NCBI RefSeq assembly: GCF_012676905.1
Contig: NZ_CP051428.1
Coordinates: forward strand, 859,001-923,000
Direction of reading: 5' to 3'
Source of the DNA: Paenibacillus albicereus
GTDB lineage: Bacteria; Bacillota; Bacilli; Paenibacillales; Paenibacillaceae
Length of the DNA stretch: 64,000 nucleotides
Each line of letters begins with the position of its first letter. Positions within the stretch are counted from its first letter, which is position 1. This document shows, piece by piece, positions 1-6,786 of the stretch. The notes under the pieces were generated by a model. The model saw nothing but the letters and a program-made list of their open reading frames with translations, did no database searches and was not told where the DNA came from. Made by a program: the position numbers and the translations under genes.

Positions 1-120
1 GGCTCGGCCTGGACGCACACGATCCAGGGGCTGACCTCCGGGCAGGCCATCGAGCTGTGGTTCACGTACGAGAAAGGCGGCCCGCAGTACGATTCGCCGC
101 ATTATACGTACACGCATTGA
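1..120 (+). CDS. C-terminal end of a secreted beta-1,3-glucan-binding protein (CBM56-like), partial
   Basis: Only the last 39 codons are inside the window; the reading frame is open from base 1 and stops with TGA at 118-120. The tail reads ...GQAIELWFTYEKGGPQYDSP followed by a short aromatic end (HYTYTH). The FTYEKxGPQYDxP pattern is what I know from the C-terminal CBM56 module of secreted Paenibacillus and Bacillus beta-1,3-glucanases, so the gene probably encodes a glucan-hydrolysing or glucan-binding secreted enzyme. The catalytic part lies outside, so the enzyme class cannot be stated. A strong terminator follows about 45 bases downstream. Confidence 0.6.
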   Translation, partial: GSAWTHTIQGLTSGQAIELWFTYEKGGPQYDSPHYTYTH

Positions 121-165
121 GCGGGAGGCTCCCGCCGCTCCCTGATTGGAGGCGGGAGGGAAGAT

Positions 166-211
166 AAAAAAAAGGACAACTCGGCTTGGTGCCGGGTTGT
201 CCTTTTTTTTG
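166..211 (+). terminator. Intrinsic terminator after the CBM56-like gene
   Basis: An A-run and AAGGACAAC are followed by CGGC, a short loop, GCCG, GTTGTCCTT and a T8 run. The flanking A and T runs make it potentially bidirectional. Confidence 0.85.
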
Positions 212-254
212 TTTTCTGGGGTAGACGGAAACTGAGGGTGGAGTAGGAGTTGAA

Positions 255-784
255 TTTATGCCTCTCGATAGGGAGCGACCGATGTTTAAATCCACAACAT
301 CCATGTGGGAGCGACCACGTTGCAAATTCCGAGTCATTGACCGCCTGCCAAGTTTCAATCCACGCTCTCCATGCGGAGAGCGACAAAGTGACGGTGAGCT
401 AAGATGGCCTTCCTCAGCGCGTTTCAATCCACGCTCCCGGAGAGCGACGCAGCCGGCACCCGCGCCGACCGCGAAGAAGTATTGTTTCAATCCACGCTCT
501 CCATGCGGAGAGCGACCATAGGTTTTCTTGTTCTGCATTTTCGCATCCCAGTTTCAATCCACGCTCTCCATGCGGAGAGCGACCGCCACCGGGCCGCTTT
601 TTGTACACGCCCAGCGGTTTCAATCCACGCTCTCCATGCGGAGAGCGACAATAGCGTCGTGATGTCGTCCAGCCGATACGGCAGTTTCAATCCACGCTCT
701 CCATGCGGAGAGCGACGGTGCCAGTCATCGCCCAATTGGCGGGAACGGGTGGTTTCAATCCACGCTCTCGATGCGGAGAGCGAC
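255..784 (-). CRISPR. CRISPR array 1, type I-C-like repeats, leader on the right
   Basis: Seven clear 33-base repeats start at 352, 421 (shortened), 484, 551, 617, 684 and 752; spacers are 33-36 bases. In plus orientation each begins GTTTCAATCCACGCT and ends GAGAGCGAC, with the stem CTCTCC-ATGC-GGAGAG. On the minus strand this gives the GTCGC...GTGGATTGAAAC form typical of type I-C. Two decayed repeats (about 255-279 and 284-315) mark the old trailer end at the left, so new spacers enter at the right. The repeat at 421-448 lost five bases across the loop, and the leader-proximal repeat 752-784 has CTCTCG in place of CTCTCC. No cas gene adjoins the array. Confidence 0.97.
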
Positions 785-1005
785 GGCGAAAAGAAGGCTT
801 TCATACTTTTCTCGTATGAAAAACACTCTATTTCCAACTAAATAGATATATAATAATACTTGATATAAATTTGAGACTATGATTTTGAATCAATTTCGAC
901 AAATTTCGAGGTGCGAATCCCCCGGGGTTTTCATGGGAGCTTGGCATTCGCACCAGCTACATTCTTTACGTATAATCATAATTCATCTTCAATTTTCTGC
1001 CAATG
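785..1005 (-). promoter_or_regulatory. Leader of CRISPR array 1
   Basis: This AT-rich stretch abuts the last repeat and is homologous to the sequence at 3232-3462 beside array 2. Shared elements are the inverted repeat TTTCATAC/GTATGAAA (799-821), a longer hairpin GGTGCGAAT/ATTCGCACC (910-954) enclosing GGGTTTTCATGGGAGC-like sequence, and the tail CTTCAATTTTCTGCCAA near 987-1003. The role as leader (pre-crRNA promoter and spacer-integration signals, read on the minus strand) is inferred from position, conservation and array polarity. Bases 1006-1183 hold nothing else I can identify. Confidence 0.8.
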
Positions 1006-1183
1006 AAATTCGGAAAAAACGGACGATACTCATCAAAATTTTCCAGTCTTAGTGAAAATCCAGCAAAAATATTTGTTCGCATAGGGAATTTTCGATGTAG
1101 GTCTACCGGCATCTTTCGGTATGCTGCTATAGACCTGCTCACCTATTTAGCAACGACTGAAGGTAAAGGCAGGAGGAAGGTGC

Positions 1184-1270
1184 ATGTTCGATCATATCCA
1201 AACATTTACGATGCGGGCCATATACGAAGCGCAAGGGGAAGGACGGCTTCCTCCATATCTGGGATCGACT
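1184..1270 (+). pseudogene. 5' remnant of a cas6-like crRNA endoribonuclease gene
   Basis: A strong ribosome-binding site (AGGAGGAAG, 1171-1179) precedes an ATG and 29 codons reading MFDHIQTFT... and ending RLPPYLGST. The LPPYLGS(T/A) block after a short beta strand is characteristic of the N-terminus of RAMP-type Cas6 proteins, where it is normally followed by LRGAFG. Here the match stops abruptly after Thr29, and the frame runs into the terminator at 1298 and the 3' end of the convergent Fic gene. I read this as the left end of a deleted cas operon, with promoter side and start intact. The call rests on one short motif plus the position beside a CRISPR leader; a chance ORF is the alternative. 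Confidence 0.5.
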
Positions 1271-1297
1271 GAGAAGCAAACGGATAAGAAACCGATT

Positions 1298-1326
1298 AAA
1301 AACGACTCGACTTGCGAGTCGTTTTT
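1298..1326 (-). terminator. Bidirectional terminator downstream of the Fic gene
   Basis: AAAAACGACTCG, a five-base loop, and CGAGTCGTTTTT form a perfect 12-bp stem with A and T flanks. It lies just past the Fic stop codon and also caps the cas6-like remnant from the other side. Confidence 0.85.
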
Positions 1327-1328
1327 AT

Positions 1329-2006
1329 TTATTCACTTTTCGAATTCAAAAACGCCTCGTAACGCAGGGACTCTTGTTCGAGTATGGAAGATGCAAATGC
1401 TGAAAACCCCTCCACGTCCTGGTCTTCTAAGAACCGAATGTACTCGTACTTGCTTTCCTTTGGTATGACGAATGGTAGGATGTTGTTCTTCAATAAAAGA
1501 AACATCATGATCAAACGCCCTGTTCGACCGTTTCCGTCCGCATAGGGATGGATACGCTCGAACTGGATGTGAGCATAGCAAACGGCTTTTACAATCTCAC
1601 TCGTCGTTTGGGCCTGTTCGATTTGGTAGGTGAGGTTTTGAACCCATTGATGAATAAGCAACGGCGTTTCTTTGGCAGACGCGGTTTGAAACGTTGCTCC
1701 TACAATGGCATTTTCATGAGTTTTAAACCGTCCGCGCTCATGATGGATCCGATCCATCAGAAGGGAATGAACATCGTGAATCAATGAGATAGACAATTCA
1801 CGGTCCGTATTTTCGACAATAAAGTTAAAAGCCATCCGATGGTTCTCAACTTCATAAAACTCACGTACAGACACTTTGTTCGGTATCGTATGATGAAGAA
1901 GAATGGAGATGGTTTCACTTAACGTAATGGTGTTGTTTTCAATGGCAGATGAGTGATAGGTCATCCGTACCAAAAGGTCGTCTAAATAATCTTTGGGAAA
2001 CTTCAT
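1329..2006 (-). CDS. Fic family AMPylase-type protein, class II
   Basis: 225 residues. The Fic core motif HPYADGNGRTGR is at residues 153-164, with Tyr in the position usually held by Phe, the catalytic His153 and the phosphate-binding GNGR loop. The N-terminus carries the inhibitory helix motif (S/T)xxxE(G/N) as S19-SAI-E23-N24, which places it in class II, where the glutamate blocks ATP binding. Known family activity is transfer of AMP or another phosphate-containing group to a protein hydroxyl; the target is unknown. It ends soon after the Fic fold, without the C-terminal winged helix found in many longer relatives. The start has GGAGG eight bases upstream on the minus strand. Base composition is clearly more AT-rich than the surrounding genes and it sits alone between two CRISPR arrays, which suggests acquisition. 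No antitoxin gene is visible. Confidence 0.93.
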   Translation of the reverse strand: MKFPKDYLDDLLVRMTYHSSAIENNTITLSETISILLHHTIPNKVSVREFYEVENHRMAFNFIVENTDRELSISLIHDVHSLLMDRIHHERGRFKTHENAIVGATFQTASAKETPLLIHQWVQNLTYQIEQAQTTSEIVKAVCYAHIQFERIHPYADGNGRTGRLIMMFLLLKNNILPFVIPKESKYEYIRFLEDQDVEGFSAFASSILEQESLRYEAFLNSKSE

Positions 2007-2113
2007 TATCTACAACCTCCAGCTTCATAAGCTGCGCTTTTCTCTTAGGTTTTATACACCTTATTTCCTCGGAGAACGTCAATTATCGTCTTATTTATAT
2101 TAACTTGTTTAAG

Positions 2114-3231
2114 GTTTTCAATCCACACGCTTCCTATTGGGGATACAGAGCTTCGCAATTAGGGAGCTCTGTATGGTTCAGTTCGCGCACCTCAAGCGGG
2201 GAGCAACCGCCGGCAGATCCGCATGAACACCACCTCGGCGATGTTTCAATTCACGCTCCCCATGCGGGGAGCGACTACGATCACGCCGCCGAGCCTGGAT
2301 CAAATCAGCGTGTTTCAATCCACGCTCCCCATGCGGGGAGCGACGGAAGCCGTGCGGGAAACGAACTGGGACACGAGCATGGTTTCAATCCACGCTCCCC
2401 ATGCGGGGAGCGACATCGGTCAATGTGCCGGTGCTTGTGCGCTCCTATGTTTCAATCCACGCTCCCCATGCGGGGAGCGAACTCATCAATAACCTTGTGG
2501 GAGCATTTAACGGACAGGTTTCAATCCACGCTCCCCATGCGGGGAGCGACCAGATCACGGATGCCTTGTCCCGGCTGTCGGAGCGCGTTTCAATCCACGC
2601 TCCCCATGCGGGGAGCGACGTTCAAGATCATTGGCACCTGCAGGCGGATGATATGTTTCAATCCACGCTCCCCATGCGGGGAGCGACTAAAGAGCGGGTG
2701 AACGCCGGGCAAGAATTGGAGGTTTCAATCCACGCTCCCCATGCGGGGAGCGACCTCTCGTTTCCGACTTGATCGACGGCCGTCAGTCGGTTTCAATCCA
2801 CGCTCCCCATGCGGGGAGCGACGAAAATTCGTTCGTTCCAATCTTAAAAAAAAAATGGTTTCAATCCACGCTCCCCATGCGGGGAGCGACAATCCCCCTT
2901 GTCCATCTCAGCGGCCCATTTTGCGGTTTCAATCCACGCTCCCCATGCGGGGAGCGACAACTCTCTTACGTTTCGCTTTCCTTTGGCCGTCAGTTTCAAT
3001 CCACGCTCCCCATGCGGGGAGCGACTCGCCACGCCGAGCAGCACAAACGGCGCGAGCGTTGAGTTTCAATCCACGCTCCCCATGCGGGGAGCGACTCTCG
3101 TTTCCGACTTGATCGACGGCCGTCAGTCGGTTTCAATCCACGCTCCCCATGCGGGGAGCGACATTTTTGGGCGGGCTTTTTTTTATGCAATTCGCTGGGT
3201 TTCAATCCACGCTCCCCATGCGGGGAGCGAC
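2114..3231 (-). CRISPR. CRISPR array 2, type I-C-like repeats, leader on the right
   Basis: Fifteen 33-base repeats start at 2243, 2312, 2382, 2449, 2518, 2587, 2655, 2722, 2790, 2858, 2926, 2993, 3063, 3130 and 3199, with spacers of 34-37 bases. The plus-strand repeat begins GTTTCAATCCACGCT and has the stem CTCCCC-ATGC-GGGGAG. Decayed copies at 2114-2146 and 2176-2207 and a substitution at 2251 mark the old (left) end. The repeat at 2449 ends GCGAA instead of GCGAC. Spacers 2755-2789 and 3096-3129 are identical over 34 bases. The repeat differs from array 1 at a paired stem position (C-G here, T-A there). Cas proteins must be supplied from elsewhere if the array is active. Confidence 0.98.
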
Positions 3232-3462
3232 AGCGAAAAAATACGCTTTCATACCCGGTAGGTATGAAAACATCTATTTCCTCCATCCAAGCTAATTCAA
3301 AAGGTATAATTTATTTCTTGACAAGTACTGACGCACGTGATTTCCGAGCGTTTTCGACAAGTTTCGAGGTGCGAATCTCCCAGGGTTTTCATGGGAGCTT
3401 GGCATTCGCACCAAGTCGCTGCTCTCGTTTCAACTATACTTCATCTTCATTTTTCTGCCAAC
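3232..3462 (-). promoter_or_regulatory. Leader of CRISPR array 2
   Basis: Homologous to leader 1. It contains TTTCATAC/GTATGAAA at 3247-3269, starting 15 bases from the last repeat, the GGTGCGAAT/ATTCGCACC hairpin at 3368-3412, and the CTTCATTTTTCTGCCAA tail near 3446-3462. The segment between the two inverted repeats is diverged, so the conserved hairpins look functionally constrained. Bases 3463-3559 show no gene. Confidence 0.8.
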
Positions 3463-3559
3463 AAGCAGGGGCCGCCCCTCGCGCCAATAAATGACGTCTG
3501 GGACAGCCCCTGTTCTCACCAATTTCTTTCAGCTAGAAGATAGAAGATAGAAGAGAAAT

Positions 3560-4606
3560 CTACTCCATCTTCTCCTGGTTGTTGATGTCGATCTGGCCTT
3601 CGAACACGTAGGCGTTGTTCAGCATCATGACGTCGCGGAAGAAATGCAGCGGCACGTACGTCTTGCCGTCGACGAGCGTCGGAGCGGCGCCGAGCTCGAT
3701 CGGAGCCATCTTGTTGTAAACGTAATAGTCCTTGCCGACCTGCAGCGTCGTCGCGAGTCCGATGCGGCTCGTCTTGGTGGACGCTTCCCACGTCAGCTTC
3801 TGGCCGAGCGCCTCGACGACCGCGCGCAGCGGCACCATGACCGTACCGTCCTTGCTCGTGTACGGCGACGGGCCGGCCAGCTTCTTGCCCTCGACGACGA
3901 TCGGGAAGCCCGATACGTCAGGCGTGTAGGCGCTCGGCTCTTCCGGCGTTTCCGGCTGCTCGGACAGCACGACGATCTGCTCCGGCGACGTCTGCGGCGG
4001 CAGGCTGCGCGTCGTCACGCCGTACTTGACCGCCAGCGCGCGGCCTTTCAGATCGCCGGTGAACGCGGTGCCGTCCTCGAGCACGATCGGCGTCTCCTTG
4101 GAAACGTTCAGCACGAGCTGGCCGTCCTTGCTGAGCAGCTGGCCGGCATCGCCCTCGCCTTTGAACCGGTCGACCTTCCAGGAGGTGTTCTCTTCGACCG
4201 GCACGAGCACGTCGGCCGTATACTGAGGCGGGTAGATCATAATCATCGGCTTGTTGGCGTCATAGTAGACGGTCCAGTTCGTGCCGGCCTGCAGCTTGTC
4301 CGGAGACGCGACGTAGGTGTCGCCGGAGACGGTCACGTTGGCGATGATCTCGCCTTTGTCATCCTGAAGGGAGACGGTCTTGGCGCCTTCCGTCGTCTTG
4401 CTGTCGGAAATTTCCTTCACCTTTCCGGTGACGCTCATATAGGCAGGCGCGGGCTGCTGCTGCTCGTTCTGCACGTTCGAGTCCGGCAGCGGGGCGGAGA
4501 TCGGAACGATCGCTTCCGCGGGGTTCGCGGCTAGGACGGAAGATACGGCAAGGGACAGGGCGGCGACGGACAGCAGGGCTGGAATCGTCTTGGTCGGTTT
4601 TTTCAT
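3560..4606 (-). CDS. Secreted protein with a C-terminal copper-amine-oxidase-N-like stalk domain
   Basis: 348 residues. A signal peptide is clear: MKKPTK, a hydrophobic core, then cleavage near SSVLA-ANPAEA. Residues 55-210 form an uncharacterised beta-rich region that begins like an OB-type 'VTGKVKEISDSKT' segment. Residues 235-340 match the stalk or CuAO_N-like domain (PF07833): a short hydrophobic strand, 'GTVMVPLRAVVEALG', 'WEASTKTSRI', and a second 'DGKTYVPLHFF' half. This domain is very common on Paenibacillus surface proteins and usually mediates wall or protein contacts; no copper chemistry is implied. The start has AGGAG upstream. It appears monocistronic. The role is unknown. Confidence 0.8.
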   Translation of the reverse strand: MKKPTKTIPALLSVAALSLAVSSVLAANPAEAIVPISAPLPDSNVQNEQQQPAPAYMSVTGKVKEISDSKTTEGAKTVSLQDDKGEIIANVTVSGDTYVASPDKLQAGTNWTVYYDANKPMIMIYPPQYTADVLVPVEENTSWKVDRFKGEGDAGQLLSKDGQLVLNVSKETPIVLEDGTAFTGDLKGRALAVKYGVTTRSLPPQTSPEQIVVLSEQPETPEEPSAYTPDVSGFPIVVEGKKLAGPSPYTSKDGTVMVPLRAVVEALGQKLTWEASTKTSRIGLATTLQVGKDYYVYNKMAPIELGAAPTLVDGKTYVPLHFFRDVMMLNNAYVFEGQIDINNQEKME

Positions 4607-4859
4607 CGCTTAAGTCACTCCTGTTCGGTTTCGGGAATTGTTCTTGCAAGTCATGAGCGGTCTTCCTTTTCCCAAACGGCGTCATGCGCCGGAAGGTTGC
4701 AGGCGGATAAGCCAAAAAACCTGTCTCCGCGTAACTTTTCGAAGCCGCGACTCATTTTTCGTTCTACATCCTTCCAGAAGGTACAGGAGCTAGAAGAGCT
4801 TCCTCTTTGAACAAGCGATTTCGCTTCGCCCGTCGACAGCCGAAAGTAATTCGATTAAA

Positions 4860-4871
4860 ATCTAATTAGAT
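4860..4871. promoter_or_regulatory. Palindrome ahead of the GNAT gene
   Basis: ATCTAATTAGAT is a perfect 12-bp palindrome ending nine bases before the ribosome-binding site at 4881. It is AT-rich in an otherwise GC-rich region and could be an operator. The rest of 4607-4893 shows no gene and no clear promoter. Confidence 0.3.
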
Positions 4872-4893
4872 ATCGGTTTAAGGAGGAGTGGAG

Positions 4894-5463
4894 ATGGAAG
4901 TGTCGAACGGGAAGGCGGAGATGATCCCGGCCGGTTGGACGACGACGCGCCTGGTCGTTCGCGATGTCTCGCCCGAAGAAGAGCCGCAGGCCAGGCGGCT
5001 GTACCTCGAGGCGGGCCCGCTCCCGCAGTGGACGGGACGGGCGGCGGAGGAGGGCTACGTCCGGCGGTGGCTGGCGGGCGATCCGGACGTTCCCCCGGGG
5101 GGCAGCCCGGACCGGGTCCGGCTGCAAGCGGCCTGGCTGGCGGACGTGGGAGGGAGCGAGCGGCCGGCAGCGATCCTGGAGCTTTTTCATGGCTATCCCG
5201 GGCCGGATGACCTCTATATCGGCTACTTCGGCGTCGACGCGGCGCTTCGCGGCACGGGCATCGGTCGCGAGCTCGTCGAAGGCATCGCTGCGCAAGCACA
5301 AGCGCTCGGGTATCGCAAGGCTAGGGCGGCGGTCGATCTGAAAAATTGGGCCGGCCTCCGATTCTGGATCGCGGTCGGCTTCGTCGAAGCGGTGAAGGTC
5401 GGAGGCGATGCCGTCTACGGACCGGACGCCTTCGCCAGAATCGAGCTGGCCAGATCGCTCTAG
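4894..5463 (+). CDS. GNAT family N-acetyltransferase
   Basis: 189 residues. The acetyl-CoA-binding signature is visible as 'GVDAALRGTGIGRELVEGI' in the second half, preceded by a strand with 'DDLYIGYFGV' and followed by 'AVDLKNWAGLRFWIAVGFVEA', the usual GNAT C-terminal strand and helix. Substrate specificity cannot be read from the sequence. I chose ATG 4894 because AGGAGG at 4881-4886 is seven bases away; the in-frame GTG at 4888 is too close to it. It stands alone between divergent or convergent neighbours. Confidence 0.85.
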   Translation: MEVSNGKAEMIPAGWTTTRLVVRDVSPEEEPQARRLYLEAGPLPQWTGRAAEEGYVRRWLAGDPDVPPGGSPDRVRLQAAWLADVGGSERPAAILELFHGYPGPDDLYIGYFGVDAALRGTGIGRELVEGIAAQAQALGYRKARAAVDLKNWAGLRFWIAVGFVEAVKVGGDAVYGPDAFARIELARSL

Positions 5464-5639
5464 CTGCGCCGGCGGAAGGGCGAGCGGACGAGGAGGCCGG
5501 CGGCGGCCGGGGGGCGACAGGCGGAAGCGAAGCGCAGTAGCGCACGGAAGCGCGAAAAGGCCTACGGCCCTCCACGACGGGAAGGACCGAAGGCCTCTGT
5601 CAGGCGCAGGCGCCCAAGCCTCGGCTCAGCAGAAACGGC

Positions 5640-6692
5640 TCAGCCGAGCTTGGCCAGCTCGCGGCGTACGATCGGCGCGACCTTCGTGCCGAGCAGCTCG
5701 ATCGAGCGCAGCACGTCGCGATGAGGGACGGCGCTCACGTCGACATGATGGAAGAAGCGCGTCACGCCGAGGTTCTTGTGCAGCAGCAGGATCTTCTCCG
5801 CGACGTACTCCGGATCGCCGACATACAGCGCGCCGCGCGGATCGCAGGCAGCGTCGAACGCCCGGCGGTCGAAGCTCGCCTGCCAGCCGCGCTCGGCGCC
5901 GATCTTGTTCATCTGCGCGCGGTACGGCTCGTACAGCAGGTCGGCCGCGGCCTGCTTGGTGTCGGCGAGGAAGCCGTGCGAGTGCGTCGCGATCTGCAGC
6001 TGGGACACGTCGTGTCCGGCTTGGGCGGCGGCGCGCTTGTACAGGTCGACGAGCGGCGCGAAGCTCTCCGGCATGCCGCCGATGATCGCATAGGCGACCG
6101 GCAGGCCGAGCAGGCCGGCACGGATCGACGACTGCGAGTTGCCGCCGGTGGCGATCCAGACCGGCAGCGGGTCCTGCACCGCGCGCGGGTAGACGCCGCG
6201 ATCCTCGATCGCCGGCCGCAGGCCGCCGCGCCAGCTCACCTTCTCCGACTTGGCGATGTCGAGCAGCAGCTCGAGCTTCTCGTCGAACAGCTCGTTGTAG
6301 TCGTCCAGGCTATAGCCGAACAGAGGGAACGATTCGATGAACGAGCCCCGTCCGGCCATGATTTCGGCGCGGCCGTTCGAGAGGCCGTCGAGCGTCGCGA
6401 ACTGCTGGTAGACCCGCACGGGATCGTCCGATGACAGCACCGTCACGGCGCTCGTCAGCCGGATGTGCTTCGTCTGGGCCGCTGCGGCAGCCAGGATGAC
6501 CGCCGGCGCGGAGCCGGCATAGTCCGGCCGGTGATGCTCGCCGATGCCGTAGACGTCGAGCCCGGCCTGGTCGGCGAGCACGATCTCCTCGACCGCCTCG
6601 CGCAGCCGCTCGGCGTGATTTTTAGGCTGGCCCGTGCCCGGATGCGGCGCGGCCTCCAGGAACGTGCTGATGCCGATTTCCATCGATGCCAT
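5640..6692 (-). CDS. LLM class flavin-dependent oxidoreductase (luciferase-like monooxygenase)
   Basis: 350 residues forming a bacterial-luciferase TIM barrel. It starts MASMEIGISTF and contains 'VYGIGEHHRPDYAGSAPAV', 'TSAVTVLSSDDPVRVYQQFATLDGLSNGRAEI' and 'GRGSFIESFPLFGY', hallmarks of the FMN- or F420-type LLM family as found in YvbT/YceB-like proteins. The likely reaction is a flavin-dependent monooxygenation or reduction; the substrate is unknown. The start at 6692 has GGGAG nine bases upstream; an upstream in-frame ATG (6701) would lie on that site. The promoter TTGAGA-17-TATAAT precedes it. The gene is divergent from the GrpB-ANT fusion. Confidence 0.88.
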   Translation of the reverse strand: MASMEIGISTFLEAAPHPGTGQPKNHAERLREAVEEIVLADQAGLDVYGIGEHHRPDYAGSAPAVILAAAAAQTKHIRLTSAVTVLSSDDPVRVYQQFATLDGLSNGRAEIMAGRGSFIESFPLFGYSLDDYNELFDEKLELLLDIAKSEKVSWRGGLRPAIEDRGVYPRAVQDPLPVWIATGGNSQSSIRAGLLGLPVAYAIIGGMPESFAPLVDLYKRAAAQAGHDVSQLQIATHSHGFLADTKQAAADLLYEPYRAQMNKIGAERGWQASFDRRAFDAACDPRGALYVGDPEYVAEKILLLHKNLGVTRFFHHVDVSAVPHRDVLRSIELLGTKVAPIVRRELAKLG

Positions 6693-6729
6693 GTCGTCCA
6701 TCTCCCATCGTTCATGTTTTCGTGTCTTC

Positions 6730-6758
6730 ATTATACTATAAAATATAATGTTTCTCAA
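6730..6758 (-). promoter_or_regulatory. Sigma-A promoter of the LLM oxidoreductase, with an inverted repeat
   Basis: On the minus strand TTGAGA (6753-6758) is separated by exactly 17 bases from TATAAT (6730-6735). The same AT-rich window has TACTATA (6733-6739) facing TATAGTA (6759-6765), a 7-bp inverted repeat that spans the promoter and could bind a repressor for one or both divergent genes. Confidence 0.65.
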
Positions 6759-6786
6759 CTATAGTAAGTTAAAAGGAGGATCTGAA

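Noticed and set aside
62-841. Several open frames on both strands across CRISPR array 1
   Set aside because: They translate the repeat again and again (for example SLSAWRAWIET, FNPRSPCGER) and have no ribosome-binding sites.
1003-1272. An 89-codon frame between leader 1 and the Fic gene
   Set aside because: No ribosome-binding site, no recognisable composition; it overlaps the leader end and the better-supported cas6-like frame.
1949-3286. Open frames across CRISPR array 2 with recurring VSIHAPHAGSD or FQSTLPMRGAT peptides
   Set aside because: These are frame translations of the 33-base repeat, not genes.
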